A stretch of 64,000 nt of DNA from Crambe crambe (GCA_963924555.1 OZ004595.1:372001-436000), one strand, 5' to 3'. Shown: positions 34,801-48,400, numbered from the stretch's first letter. Program-made: numbers and translations. Notes: generated by a model from the letters alone, not told the origin.

Positions 34801-37800
34801 CGACATCACCAGGAACGGAGTCTTCAGGAATAGATGTGACATAGAATGGTTCGGAGAAAATAGGAGGATTGTCGTTTCTGTCAAGGATAGTGATGGTGAC
34901 GTTGGTAGTGTTGACAAGCCTCTCAGCTGCTGGTCCAGCATCAGTTGCCATGACAACCAGGTCATACTCCTCTATGACCTCATAATCAATAACTCCAGCG
35001 ACAGTGATGTTCCCACTAGCAGCTTCGATGGCAAATGTGTCATTGTCACCACCGATGATGGAGTAGAGCACGGTACTATTCTCCCCAAAGTCCAAATCCA
35101 TTGAAGATATCTGTAATACGATGGTTCCAATAGGCTCATTCTCGAACACCTGCCCTGCAAAGTCACTTTGAGTGAACTCTGGAGGGAATTCGTTGATGTC
35201 CAGGACATTGATGAGTAATTGTGTCCTTCCGGTGAGTGGAGTGTCTCCCATGTCCATGGCTAGAACAGTGATGTTGTACAGGGCGATGTCTTCTCTGTCG
35301 ATGGCCACTTCCAGTGTCACTTCTCCTGTGCTATCATTCAGAAAGAATGTCCCAGAGGAATCGTGGAACTCGAAAGGTGAATCTTGGAAAAAGTATCGTA
35401 TTTCGGAATTCCTGTTCAGGTCAGTGTCATTGGCTCGGACGGTCACCACTACAGTTCCCTCAGGGGCATCTTCACTGAGTCCAATGGAGTAGGGATTCTC
35501 AACAAATGTGGGGATCTTGTCGTTGATATCATGAATGACAACATGGAGGTAAGCATTTGCGAACAATCCTCCACCATCTGTAGCATTCAGCGTGAGGTTG
35601 TACTCAGGGTACACCTCACGGTCGAGACTTGAAGCAACTGACACTGCACCCGTGTCACGATCAATGCCAAAACTCCCCGAAGGGTCGCCAGCTGTGATGG
35701 AGTAAGTGACACGCCCATTGCTGTTGCGGTCAATGATGAGGTTGCCATTGCTGTCCACGATGCTCTCATCCTGGTCAGCATCTGTAGCGTTCACTTGTAC
35801 CACGATGGAGTTGACGGTTGTGTTCTCCACAATGTTGATGGTGTATATCTCGCGATTCCAGATGGGTGAGTTATCATTGAGATCGATGATGAGTATCTCC
35901 ACAGGCACAGTGACGGATCGGGCTGGGTTACCACCATCAGATGCTATCACATTTAGTGTGTAGAATTGAGTGCGTTCGTAGTCTAGTGGAGCATTTGTAA
36001 AGATTTGACCAGTATAGGTATCAATGCTGAAATCCAGATATCTGTGGTTACCATGAACACCAAATGTCACTTCACCATGGGAACCATAGTCACGGTCTGT
36101 TGCACTGACGTTGATTATATTCATTCCAGCAGGGAAATCCTCTCGGAGACGAATGGTATAAAGAACTTCTCCAAAGACAGGATCAAAAGTGTTTCCATTG
36201 AGCACTTCAATCTCCAACCTTGCAGTTGAGGAGTATCTAGGTGTTGCTAAGGAATTAGTTGCTTGGATTGTCAGGTTGAATCCACGATTTCCATCTTCAT
36301 AGCTCAGAGTCCTAGTGAGTGACAGTTCTCCTGTTGCCGAGTTGATTCTGAAGTAAGATCTTGCGAGTGGATCTGATTGGCTGATGTCATACGTTATCAC
36401 ATTAGCAGGAGCATCCCCATCTCTATCAGCAGCTATGGCAGTGAAGAACACCTCCCCAACAGCTAGTGTTTCTGGAACCCCCACAAAGGAGGAGTTGGAG
36501 ATGAAGAGAGGAGTGTGCTCATTTTCATCGGTGAGTCTGATGTTGAGGATGGCGTAAGCAGAGGTAATACTTGCTGTGTTCTCAATGCTTATAGTGAGCT
36601 GGTAGAGAGACTGAGTCTCAAAGTCTATGGCTGAAGAATTTGCGACTGTGAGGGTTCCCGTTGAGGAGATATCAAAGATGGCACTGTTCACTCTATATAT
36701 GTCCACATTTTGAGCACGTCCAGAGAACTCCATGACAATATGACCATTCTGAGCAGCTTCAGAGAGAGTGACGTCGTAGTTTCTAGAGTTGAAGTGAGGA
36801 AGAGAGGCAGCTCCTCCCTGAACAAATACAGTCACATTTGCCATATCACTGAACATTGATTCTGAGGCTTGTAGTGTCAAGATAAATGCCCCTCCACGGT
36901 GTGGCCGTAGGGACGCTCTCGTTCTGATTGTACCATCTCCTCCAACTTCAAAGAGATTGAGTGAATTCCCCGAAAGAAAGGACAACATGAACCCAGCATT
37001 GCTTCCCTGGTCTGCATCGTCCACGGCAACCCTTGTGACTATGCTCCCTGCAGCTACCTCTGAATCGATAGTGACTGAGTACTCTGGGCTTGCAAACCGT
37101 GGTGGACTGTCATTAGAGTCCATCACTTCTATGAGCACATTAGTATAGTTACTCAATCTCATGTCTCCAAAGTCAGTTGCCACCACAGGCAACATATAGA
37201 GGCGTTGGGAGCTTTCGTAGTCCAGAGTTTCGAGTAGAGTCAAATCCCCTGTGGTTGAGTTGAGGTCAAAGAGAGAACTAGGTTCCAGCAGTCTGTATTC
37301 AATGGTTCCATTAGCTCCCTCGTCTCCATCCTCTGCTCGGAAGGTGTGCAGAACAGACCCCACAGTGACGTTCTCAAAGATGGGGACTCGGATGAGCAAG
37401 TTGAAGGTGGGATGCATGTCGTTCAGATCAGTGATTGTCACCAGGAGTTGGACGGAGGTCGTAAGAGGGTAAAGGGCTAATGAGTTATTGGCTATGATGG
37501 TCAGGTTATAAAGAGAAGACTCCTCCCTATTCAGGTAGGCGTTGGTGTAAACCACACCCGTCTCATTGTTGATACCAAACTTTTCACTTCCTTGGTTCTC
37601 CAGGAGAGAAAATACAATGTTAGTATTCTCTCCGTTAGTGTCACCATCTGATGCTAATACTCGGACAACAGTGGTTCCAGAGGCAAGGTTTTCACGTATG
37701 GATGCCAAGTATTCTGATTGGTTGAAAACTGGAGGGAAATCATTGGAATCGGTCACGGCAATCTCAACGCGAGTGGAGGCATTTCTACTGGGTGTACCTA

Positions 37801-40800
37801 AATCTGTGACAATGACTTCAAATGAGTAGAAAGTCACTGACTCGAAGTCCAAGATACTGGCAACATAAATGATACCTGATGTCATGTTCACCCCAAAAGC
37901 AGTCAACACTGCTGAGTCAGCAACATGATAGCGTAAATCAGCATTGGAACCGGAATCTGCATCAGTTGCACGAAGAGTGAGAAAAGGTGTTCCAATTTCA
38001 GTTCTTTCCGGAATGGAAGTGGAATAGAGAACTTGATCGAATACAGGGTCAAAATCGTTAGCATCAAGGACAGTTATGGTCAGTGTTGCATCTGTGTGCA
38101 TGGCAACGGGAGATCCATGATCAGTAGCCCTTATCAAGAGATCATATGAAGACCTTCTCTCTCTATTCAGAGTTCCCCTTGCAAAGAAGACCTCACCAGT
38201 CTCGTAGTTCAGAGTGAATTTCTGATTAGAGAAGTCCATGAGGACTGAGTATGTGATGTCAGAGTTGTTACCAGGACTATCGGCATCATTTGACTGGACA
38301 CTTCCCACCAACACTGTCTCATTTGTGATTACGGAATTCTCTTTGATGGTGAGGTTGAGCGATTCGGGTAGGAAGAGAGGAGGGTTATCATTGACATCCA
38401 AGATGGTGATCATAAGCTCAACAGTGCTTGAAAGTGAAGTGTTTGAAGCTCCTAAGTCAGACGCTACAATTGTGACGTTGAACTCACCTCCTTCTTCCCA
38501 ATCTACTTCTCCAAACACGGTCACCACACCTGTTACCGGGTCAACACTGAAGGCATCGCTACGGTTACCCTGTAGTGAGTACCGGATGAGGTTATTTGGA
38601 GGCTCAGCGTCTTCATCAGAAGCAAGAGCTGCTGCAACAAAAGTACCGATGTCAGCATTTTCTATAACTGTTGCATTATATGAAGTCTCGTTGAATAGTG
38701 GTGGGTGTTCATTGAAGTCTTCAACGGTTACCATGACAGTGGCTGACCCTGTTAGGGGATGAGGAACTAATCCATTGTCTACAGCAATAACTGTAAGCTC
38801 GACCATACTCTCCATTTCTCTGTCAAATCTGTCATCAGTGAAGAGTTCTCCAGTGGTTGAGTTGATGGTGAATCTGTCAGAGTTTGAACTATTAGGAGCG
38901 AAGTAGTACTGTATTTCTGCATTGGTTCCAATATCTGAATCGCTGGCATTGAGTCGGAAGAAAGACGTACCTATAGGATCCGATTCTGAGAATGAAGGTG
39001 TGTACAAAGATTGGGAAAAAGTTGGAACCATATCATTGGAATCTAAGATCTGAACGTAAATGGTTCCAAAACCAAATAACTGTGGAATTCCTTGGTCTAC
39101 CACCATTACTGTCAGGTTGTAAGAATCCTGAATGGTTTTATTCAGGACAGCTGCAGTGAACAAGCCACCGGATGTTCTGTTTATGGAGAACATCTGATGC
39201 CCTTCTCCATCAAAGAGAGTGTATCTCAGATCAGCATTTGAGCCAATATCCTCATCAAGAGCTTGGAATTCATTCAAAACCATTTGCCCTGGGGGCAAGA
39301 ACTCATGCACTGTCGTGGTGATATTATCTTCAAAGTAGGGGGAGTTATCATTCTTGTCCATGATCATCACAGTGATGTTAGTCACTCGAGACAAACCCTC
39401 AAAGTCAACCGTCTCTATGGCTACTGTGATGCCACTGGGCTGCAGTTCTCTGTCAAACACCCTCAGGCTGCGGAGCAGGCCTGTGGTTTCGTTGAGGGAG
39501 AAGGACTCGTTGACAGAGTAAGGATCGTAGACTTGTGTGAGGGAGAAGGTGAACTCACCTCCCTGATCAAGGTCTGGGTCAATGGTGTAATCTCGTAGGG
39601 TCACCACATCCACTTCAGGGGGTGTGTTTTCGGGAACGAACAGTTGGAAACCTTGAGGAAAGATGATTGAAGGAGCTTCATCGTTTGTCCCTATCAGACA
39701 AACCGTTACATTGACACGATCGGTGAATGGTTCTGGGAAGCCACCATCGTAAGCTTCCACAACAAAGAAAATGGAGTCACGAAAGTCAAAATCCAGAGTG
39801 GAGTTAACAGAAATGGCACCCGTGGTATCGTTGACTGCAAAAGACCCAGCCTTGTCAAACTCAGTGACTATTCTGTACCGCACCTCTCCAATGGCTCCGA
39901 TGTCATGATCACTTGCACTCACGTTCAGAACCACCTCATTAAGAGGCGTGGTTTCAATGATGGTGCTGTTGTAAAATGGAGCGGCAAAGACTGGTGGGTT
40001 CTCGTTAACGTTGTGGAGGATGATTGTGAGGGGAACGTCATCGCTGAACCTCAAGGGTCCATTATCAAGAGCTCTAATGGTGTATGTGAAACGAGATTGA
40101 TTTTCAAAACTCAATCGACGATTTCTGAATACGGTGCCAGTCACAGCATCAATCCTAAATGCCGTTGGATACGTGGGGTCTGGGACTTCGATGCGATATG
40201 TTATCTGTCCATTTGGTCCACTGTCCCTATCTGTGGCTGTGAGTTGAATCAGAGGTTGAAGTCGAGTCACGTTGTCGAGGATGCTTACTTGGTAAGACTC
40301 TTGACTGAATATGGGGTTATTATCATTTATATCGTTGACGAGTATAGTCACGTTAACTTCGGATGAAAGCTGATTGGAGAGGTTGAGGGGATTATCAACT
40401 GCCCCTACGATTAGGTCGTATGAACTGACATTTTCACGATCCAGCAACACATTTGTGAATAGATCACCAGTTGAGGGGTCAATCATGAAATTTCCATCTC
40501 CCCCCTGAACAACATTGTACGTGACTCTCCCATTATCACCCTCGTCCAAATCCATAGCAATGATTCGAGCAACACTGCTCCCAACTCTAGAGTTCTCACT
40601 GATATGTGCCACATACTCTGTCTGCATGAACTGTGGAGTGTAATCGTTCACATCCAATAACCTCACGACAACGTAAATGGCGTCCTGGAGGGAAGAGGGC
40701 ACTCCTTGGTCCCGCGCAACAACTGTCAAATTTAACACACCCTGTACCTCTCGATCCAGGGGGGCGGAGACTACAATTCGTCCAGTAGTTCTATCGATAC

Positions 40801-41779
40801 TAAAACTTCCTGTCAAATCGCCACTGGCTATGGAGAACTGGATGTCAGCATTAGCTCCAGTGTCCAGATCAGTGGCATTGATTTCCTCCAAAATCACATA
40901 GCCAGAGGGTGTATCTTCAGATATGGTGACATCCACACCCCGAGGGGACATGATTTGGGGGGCATTGTTGTTGGAATCCAGGATGGTGATTTCAACAGTT
41001 GTGATATCACTCTGCCCACCTCCATCGGTTGCCATGACAGTGAGGTTGTAGAATGCCACTTGATCAATATCTATACGAACACCAGCTGAAATTGATAAGC
41101 TTCCATTATCAGGATTGATTTGAAAGTGGCTCAAGTTATTTCCAGCTGTTATATTGTAAATGATACGACCGTTATCAACCGTGTACATACCCACAACATC
41201 ACGTATGTTATTCCCCCTGTCCACAACCACCTCTTCAAAGATCACCTGATCCGGATCAACTGCTGTGACGTTGAGAAAACCAATTCCACTTGGAAACTGC
41301 TCAAAGAGAGAGACTTGGAAAATATCTCTTGTGAACCGAGGAATGTTATCGTTGATGTCTTCGATGAAGACAGTGACTTGCGCATCCCGTGAAGCTCCTC
41401 CCACCGATGACATGAAAGTAACGGGAAAGGAGTACTGCGTTTGTACGTTCTCAACATCCCAGTCAAATATCACCGAGCTCCTGATCACAGCATTGTTCAC
41501 TCCAGAAGAGTCGAGTCTGGTGTACTCAATACTAAAAAACCGACCATCTCCACTTGTGGGGATGGAAAAGGACCCCAATACAGCTTGTCCAAATGAGTTG
41601 AATGCACCCACATGCACTGTGATGACTGTGGTATTAACTGGCTGCTCTTCCTGGAACCTTTGAAAATATGAGGATGGTACGAATTGGATAAATTGACTCT
41701 GGACCGTGTGTAGAGAGCAGGTCACTAAGAGCAGCAGCAGCAGTAGGGAGTGACTTATCTCCATAGCTGTGATGTCCAC
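19872..41779 (-). CDS. Giant cadherin-REJ-GPS single-pass receptor with cytoplasmic MYND finger
   Basis: Six exons (29155-41779, 28966-29057, 27029-28893, 26836-26957, 23391-26780, 19872-23251) join in phase with GT-AG borders into one frame of 7157 aa. Order: signal peptide (1-28); about 39 cadherin repeats (about 35-4200), counted from 38 linkers, most of LDxNDNxPxF type; a Cys-rich stretch (about 4209-4415); three repeats with a GxWxY...RLRFxP pattern (near 4470, 4690 and 4950); a run of DxCGxCxG / DCxGxCxG units (about 5075-5325), like the CGVCNGDNSTC seen in ADAMTS spacers; two IPT/TIG-like domains (about 5330-5560); an REJ-like region (about 5650-6500); a GPS-type site CEFNHLSDFA (near 6617); one membrane helix (6679-6702); then a 454-aa cytoplasmic tail with a MYND zinc finger (6830-6865) and a Pro/Ser-rich end. 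It is probably an adhesion receptor at the cell surface. REJ and GPS are known together in polycystin-1-like proteins. The single exon holding all cadherin repeats is unusual. Two adjacent genes are possible but unlikely, because every junction keeps phase. Confidence 0.88.
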
Positions 41780-42229
41780 TTAACTCTCAATCAGCCACGT
41801 CCCCTAAAATATGGCCTCAAATACAATCGATTGTAGTTAGGATCGGCTACTCAACATAATAGAGGATGTCTAGTAGCTAGTGGAGAAATCAAGCTTTAAA
41901 GGTTAGCACAGAATTCAAATACTAGTTACGACTTGTCCAAGCCAACTCATGATGTATTTGTTGGTCTCTGTTACTATGGTGCTTCATATTCATAGCTGCT
42001 GATCATTATTCATAGAGTGAATGAGTGGGCAGGCCACACATCAATAAAGAATACAGAGCAAGATTACTGTGATTGGTATGAATAATACAGGGACATAAGG
42101 TAGTTTAGAATACTGCTTGGTAGTAAATTGCTCAGTACACAGAGCAATATTACTAAGAGAGACAGTTTACAGGTAGAAGTAAGTGAATGAAATTGTCATG
42201 AACAGTTTATGGAACCTGTAGCTGGCTGG
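41780..42229. other. Intergenic region upstream of the giant cadherin gene
   Basis: 450 bp between the cadherin start and the ACTL6A stop, both on the minus strand. It must hold the cadherin promoter/5' UTR and the ACTL6A 3' end. AT-rich; no ORF, RNA gene or strong promoter motif recognised. Confidence 0.5.
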
Positions 42230-42951
42230 CTAAGGGCATTTCTTTCCAATGATTACTTTACCAGATTCTTCATACTCTTGCTTGGAAATCCACATTTGCT
42301 GGAATGTCCCCTATGTAGGTCATAGTAGGGAGTATTCATAATATGGTCATGCAAACAAAACAAACGACAATACATACCAGTGAGGCCAATATGGAGCCAC
42401 CTATCCACGAACTGAAACGTCTTTCCACAGAACCAGCATTTTGAACCAATTTCACTCTAATACTCTGTCATTACGCACAGACACAAATGACTCTTGCTTG
42501 AATATGACTTGGTGGTGTGTATTGTGGACTCACAGGTGGAGTTTTATGGGAGAGCTCCTTCGATAAGCGATCAGTGAAGCCAGGAAGTAAGGAGTTGCCC
42601 CCAACAACCACCATGCTGGAGTACAGACCCTACAAACAGAACAATAAAGTCATGCTCCACTGTAATCGTGTTATCTGTATCCAGTGTCAATTAACTTCCT
42701 CTTATTGAGGTCAGTGCTTCCACTTGGGTATGTGACGACTCACCGCTCTAATGTCGAGGTCACACATGGAGGCAGAGTTCATGACGACATTGGGGATACT
42801 GAGAAGATCCCCTCCACTGATCCCCGACAAGTTGGAAGCGTTGAACAGTCCTTCGCACAACTTGAACTTCTCTACAGTGAGGTTGATGTTGTACCCATTG
42901 GGAAACTCGTAGGAACTAGTGGGGATGCTGCTGCTCTGCTCAATTCTATTG

Positions 42952-42993
<42 letters not shown>

Positions 42994-44331
42994 ACACAGA
43001 GGTGCAGTAAGTTTAGTCAGAGTGGCAGTTCACCATGCTTGCTCGCTTACTCGTACTCCAAAGAGGTGGGAGACACTTGTGCCACTGTGGACTGAAAATC
43101 TCTCAGCAGCTCCTGCAGGATTCAGTTAATAGGTTCAGTATACTACTTCACAAATTCAGTATATCCTTTACAGATTCAGTATACCCTCAGTATATTCTGG
43201 TAAATGGACCCACTCACATTATTCATGTAACTGCAGTATGACTGTGTGAGAGGAGGGAGGTCCTTCTTTGTCCAGATAGGAGCCATTCTCTCCTGGACTG
43301 GTTCCTTGCTGCGTATCATGTACGGAGGTACGATATCAATGCTGTTCTCCTCCATGAACGACCGACACTGGACAGTCACATAGTCTCCACCCAGAGGGGT
43401 TCGTACCAAGGCTCCTCGTAGAGGATACCCATCATGGACTGGCAAGACAGTGGTGTGTGTTGCTCCTGAGTCCACCACTAAAGCTGTCGTACGACCATTG
43501 GCATAGCTGCATGAGGTAATGTGTGGAGTAATATATTGGGGGATTGCTATGATGTGATGGTTGGTCAACTCACGCTGATAGGACGTGAGTCTTGCACATG
43601 AAGAAGGCAGGAATGTTGTATGTCTCAAACATCAGCTCTGTCAGTTTCTCTCTCTTCTGTTTGGTGTTCCACTACACAAAAATAACAACAAAAAGGAGTC
43701 TTGATTCTCCACCAGTACATGTTGCTATGACTACAAGACTTACTGCTGGTTCGGTGATGAGTATAGGATGAAGGTTGGCTGTTGTCTTAATGTGCCGACT
43801 CAGCAGATGGTCCAGCAATTTCTGGTAGAGGTCCCAGTCATTAACTAATCACATGATCACAGTAAAAAAACATACAGAATCACATGATCACAGTACACAG
43901 AACCACATGATCAGAAGCAAAGTCATACGACTTACTCAGCCCATCCTTCAATGGAGATACAAGCTCCACCCCCTCCCTGGGGGTATATAGGAAAGTGGAG
44001 TCAATGTAATATTTCTTTTCGGGAGGAGGAGGAGCCTCTTTATCTGTCTCCATGTTCTCTGGCACCACTTCCCCTGGTCCAATGCCAATTGTTGTTGGTA
44101 TGTCAGCCTGAAATTCATCAATATTTACAATGAATTACAATGGGTAATAATAATGGAATGCATACTTTGGGTGTATCTTCCCCAGCATATCCTGCCCTAG
44201 TCGTGTAAGATCCCACATCTAGAACCAGGGCACCCACTTCATCTGCAAAATGAAGTGATGCGCATTAATTAGAGATGCATCTTATCTACGATCTCAAACT
44301 AGATACCTCCACCATATACACCGCCACTCAT
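42230..44331 (-). CDS. ACTL6A: Actin-related protein BAF53/ARP4 (chromatin remodelling subunit)
   Basis: Eleven exons read in phase give 429 aa, the same length as human ACTL6A. Exons: 44307-44331, 44166-44242, 43936-44107, 43744-43844, 43574-43671, 43218-43506, 43051-43112, 42744-42945, 42534-42629, 42378-42464 and 42230-42310. The start [17 protein letters not shown], the phosphate-loop segment [23 protein letters not shown] and the C-terminal [15 protein letters not shown] all match the BAF53 family rather than conventional actin. It is a nuclear subunit of SWI/SNF (BAF), INO80 and TIP60/NuA4-type complexes. Between the phosphate-binding loops and YYIDS it has a Glu/Pro-rich insert (about residues 50-65). 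The start codon lies 135 bp from the divergent SNARE gene. Confidence 0.96.
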
Positions 44332-44466
44332 GTTTTCTTTAGAGCTTCCAATAGATGGATGTAGCTATAGATTAACAACAGCGGCTGGGCTGGCAAAGCA
44401 CAGCAGTTAGTCGACGATTCTAAATAAAGCACACTTATTGCTGAGTCAGCATTAATTGTAAAAAAG
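44332..44466. promoter_or_regulatory. Divergent promoter region of ACTL6A and the Bet1-like SNARE
   Basis: 135 bp separates the two start codons. The shared promoter is inferred from layout; no TATA box recognised. Confidence 0.5.
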
Positions 44467-44990
44467 ATGTCATGGGAAGACAAAGATGACAGGAAAGGTA
44501 ATTATCATTGGGAAATGGAATATTAACACCAAGATCTTGACTCTCCTCGTCTCACGCAGACACTGGCCGTTTCTCTGAAGAGCTTCTCGAAAGTGAAAAT
44601 GACAAGCAGATAGGAAATGTTGCTAACAAGGTGTCCACTCTTAAGCACGTAAGTATATAAGGTCCAGGATCGCAAGTTCCTTATACCAAGGTGCTGTAGA
44701 TTGCATTGGAATTGAGGACAGAAGCCAAGGATCAAGTCAAAATCACGAATGACTTGGTTCGTAAGTCTTGACCTGGCTAGGCCAAGTTCAGATCAATCAA
44801 TTATATTTTTTTCCATTCCTAGGGTGGAATACTGGATGCTGCCTCATCTGTGATGGGTGGTAGTTTCAAGCGTATCCAAGGACTGCGGAGAACACGTCTT
44901 TTGAACTGCAAGTACATGTGGTACTTTGCTCTGCTGGGCATCGTCTTTATACTGGTGGTGTATCTGTTAGTAGGACGTGCCATGTCATAG
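44467..44990 (+). CDS. BET1L: Bet1-like Qc-SNARE
   Basis: Four exons (44467-44497, 44560-44648, 44700-44756, 44823-44990) give 114 aa, the usual size of Bet1/GS15. A short charged N-terminus is followed by one SNARE heptad segment starting ESENDKQIGNVANKVSTLKH, with a central glutamine in EAKDQVKITNDL that fits the zero layer. A basic linker (FKRIQGLRRTRLL) and a C-terminal membrane anchor (about residues 89-110) follow. Bet1-type SNAREs act in ER-Golgi or intra-Golgi vesicle fusion. I cannot separate BET1 from BET1L with certainty; the short N-terminus favours BET1L. The third intron uses the donor GTTCGT, chosen because it is the one that preserves the frame. Confidence 0.82.
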
Positions 44991-45412
44991 TCATCAACTG
45001 AATGTTCCCTCTTTTTTTTTTTTTTTTTTTTTTTAATTCAATTTCAATCCAAATGCATTCTATAATCATCATGAAAATCATTGATTAGGTCACATGACAA
45101 AAATGTCATCATGCGAAATCGATAAGTTCGTGCACTGTCGATGTTAGCTTGCACCTTTATTTAGTCACTGATTGTAACGGTGCCACATTGTGGTCTCGTA
45201 GTAGTCTGGCGTCGCCGGTCTAGCCCTAGCCCTAGCCCAAAAAAAAAAGAAGAAAAGCTGGGCTTGAACTGAAAGGGTCAAAGTGGCTGCTCTTTATTGT
45301 AAGTTTAATAGCACATAGTGTTGCTATAGCTAGCTACACGTGACTAGCTATATTAGATATTCATGGTCTTATTGATGCAGCCCCCTTCAAGCGCAAACAG
45401 CAGCTGACATCA
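44991..45412. other. Intergenic region between the SNARE and TRPML genes
   Basis: Holds a ~24-base T run (about 45011-45034), a short CCCTAG triplet-like repeat (about 45220-45239) followed by an A run, and the presumed TRPML promoter. No gene recognised. Confidence 0.55.
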
Positions 45413-48400
45413 ATGGCTAGAGTTTCTCGAGCAACGGCAGCTTCTCGCTACAGCAGATCTGATTCTTTTACGTCTAAAACGTCCAGAGGGTCTAGAGCAA
45501 GCCAGAATGAAGCCTACTCTTCAATAGATGTCTTACTCCAGCAGCAAGCTGAGGAGAAGAAGCAGACTTGTGGAGAGTGGTGTTGGAGTGGTAAGGAATT
45601 TAGCTACTGCCTAGCTAGCTGGGCCATGATCTCCAAATAGTGCACACCTGATATCATTGAGGGTTCTGATGGCAGATTTTCCTATGAATTTTAATAGTGT
45701 TTACGAAAGCTTTCCTATGAACAGACTTGTGCTATGCTTACAGTTCGGAGCAAAACACTATCTCACAGATTTTCCTATGGATTTTTGATTTCACTGTTAG
45801 TGTTTACGAAAGCTTTCCTATAAACAAACTTGTGTGTGCTTTATTTTGGAGCTGCAGGAAGCAGAATACTGTCTATTGTACTCCAGTACTCTGAGCATAC
45901 TAAGTTAGGCATATTTTATTGTAGTAGTTATGAAGTTGATGGTGACTAATATATACATACATACACTGGGAAATATATACTGTGCACATGTGGTCATCTT
46001 CTTAGGATTGAAGCACCTATTTAACTTCACTGTTGCATCTTGCGAGTGTTTTACTTGTTGCTGCAAGAAGCACTACGATGATGTGGGTGACACTGACTCC
46101 ATCGAGGATGAAGATATCCGAAATATAAAAGAAAAACTTCGCTTCCACTTCATGAACCCCTTTGAAAAGTGGAAGTATCCAAGGAAACGCCGGTTCCCAT
46201 GGAAACTTTTGATACAGTTAATAAGTATTTTCCTGGTCACTGTTCAGGTTAGTGAAATTTGGAGGTGGTGGTGTGATTTAATGAGGCTGAGTGTTTTATG
46301 TTGGAGGTGCATTAGCACAATAACTGTTAATGCAATGGAGTGATAAAAAAAAACAACAAAAAAAAAAACATGCACTTTCCTATTCCAGTGTAGGGATTTG
46401 TCCAGCTCCATTTGTCCTTGTACATTAGAAGATGTACATATATCAATGTTTATTATGATAATGTAATGGAGTGACACTGAAATGATACTTTCACTACATT
46501 AGAACATGTGGTAATGTAATGGAGTGACACTGAAACCGATACTTTCACTACATGTGATAATGTAATGGAGTGACACTGAAGTACTCCTGATTCACTGATA
46601 ACATACACTTCCATATCTCTGTGTAGGCATTTTAGTCTTGTGTACATATTTCCTTGTTGACCCCCACCCCATAACTTGTGTCAGTGATATCTTGTATATT
46701 GATGCCACGTACACCCTTGTGATATTTAATGACCTCTCACCTGTGTGTCTTGGTTCCACAGCTAACGATTTTCGCTCACACGAGATTTGCACTGACCAAT
46801 TTTATAGAAGAGAATCAATCCACCTTCACAAAGCTCTTTATCAACGACCCAGACCAACCCGATGGTGATGACCCTTTACCTTCACCTATCGTCACACTCT
46901 ACACTCATGATGACCTTAATCAGCAGATTCAGCACGTTGTTAGTCAGGTCAGAGTGCAGTAGAACTCCTTTGCTTATAGCCACCATTGAGTCTGGGTTTG
47001 TTTGTCCCTATCCCACCCTTCTTCTTTCCTCCTCCCACCCTCCCTTTCCCTCCCTCTCTTCTCCTCCCACCCTCCCTCTCTCCTCCTCCCACCCTCCCTC
47101 TCTCCTCCTTCCACCCTCCCTCTCCCTCCCTCTCTCCTCCTCCCACCCTCCCTCCCTCTTTCCACTCCACTTTCTCTACTACAGTATTTTTCCTTGGAGT
47201 CAATGGCACTGGGTAACTATGGTTACGGTTGGCATGACCCCACCACACCTAAAACCACACCCCATATCAAGTTGACGATAGAAAAGTATGATTCTTCCAG
47301 CATCAATCCAGCAGCTAAAGTCTTTCTAGTCAGTAAAGGAACACACAATGGTAAGAAGTGGCTATGTTCATCCCAGTGTAGTGCTTGGGAGTGAGAATTA
47401 ATAGTCATTTTGCTATTGTATGCTTGCATGATGAAACTTGTGCATCTGCTGTAGAGGTGAAGACCATTTACAATGGAACTGACCTTTCACCGATTTGGGG
47501 AAATATTGAATCAAATCTCACTCAGTAAGTGTTAACCAGTACAGGTAAAGGGTAGCTGCCGATACTACTGCAGTAAAGGGTAGCAGCATCAGTGTTAATA
47601 TAAGGTAAAGGATAGCTGGTATCTTTGTGTTTTAGGATTGTGAACATCAAGCTGAGATTCAACATTTCCTCAATACTCTACCAGAGATCCGCTGAGTTTG
47701 CAGAGACCAAGTGCTTCCTCTTTCATGTTGAGGTATTTTTTTGTAACAGCTTCCAATTCATGCACACCAATCTCTGATCTATTATAGTTTTTTATCAACA
47801 ATGATGTTTCCACGGGGAATATGCCAGTGACGTTGACAGTGACATCAAGCACTAGCACGTGTGATAATGGAACTGATTCCGTGCACATAGGTAGGTGTGG
47901 CTTAGGAATGAGGTTAATAGGTTGATGAGTTGGGAGTAAAGGAGTGCAGGTATGTGAATTTGCTTGCTTTTATGATTGTTTCACAGAAACGGGTATCTTT
48001 TCTAATACGGGCATCACTGTTCTGGATAGTTTGGTGATTTTCTCGGCTGTCATCTCCATCTTGCAGTGTGTCCGGTCCCTCTTTGCTTCCTGGAAACTCT
48101 CCAGAGAAGTTACCAGCTTCTTCTGGGAGAAGTTTGACTACCGCTTGAAGTATCACCAGATCATGCCTCTCTTCAACATGTGGTTCATCGGCGTCATCAT
48201 CAGCAATGTCTTGGTTCTGGTTGGCTCCATCCTCAAACTCCTCATATCTCTTACTGTGAGTACATATGTAGAGGGTATGTGCCTGGCCCCTTCCCTTTCT
48301 CCCTAAAGGAGGATTGGAGGGAGGGAGAGGAGGGAGTGGGGTGACAAAGAGTGGAGGGAAGGGTGACAAAGAGTGGAGGAGATAGCACATTTCACCCCTG

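Noticed and set aside
38238..38762. Plus-strand frames of up to 174 codons inside the cadherin exon
   Set aside because: They lie antisense to conserved cadherin repeats, have no domain or initiation context, and are shadows of a long biased coding exon.
45011..45034. Poly-T followed by AT-rich DNA as a retroposon tail
   Set aside because: No target duplication or element body could be recognised beside it.
45220..45240. CCCTAG repeat resembling telomeric sequence
   Set aside because: Only about three units, and the unit is CCCTAG rather than CCCTAA; too short to call an interstitial telomere repeat.
46949..47248. Minus-strand frame of 99 codons rich in Gly/Arg/Glu
   Set aside because: Product of a pyrimidine-rich intron minisatellite in the TRPML gene.
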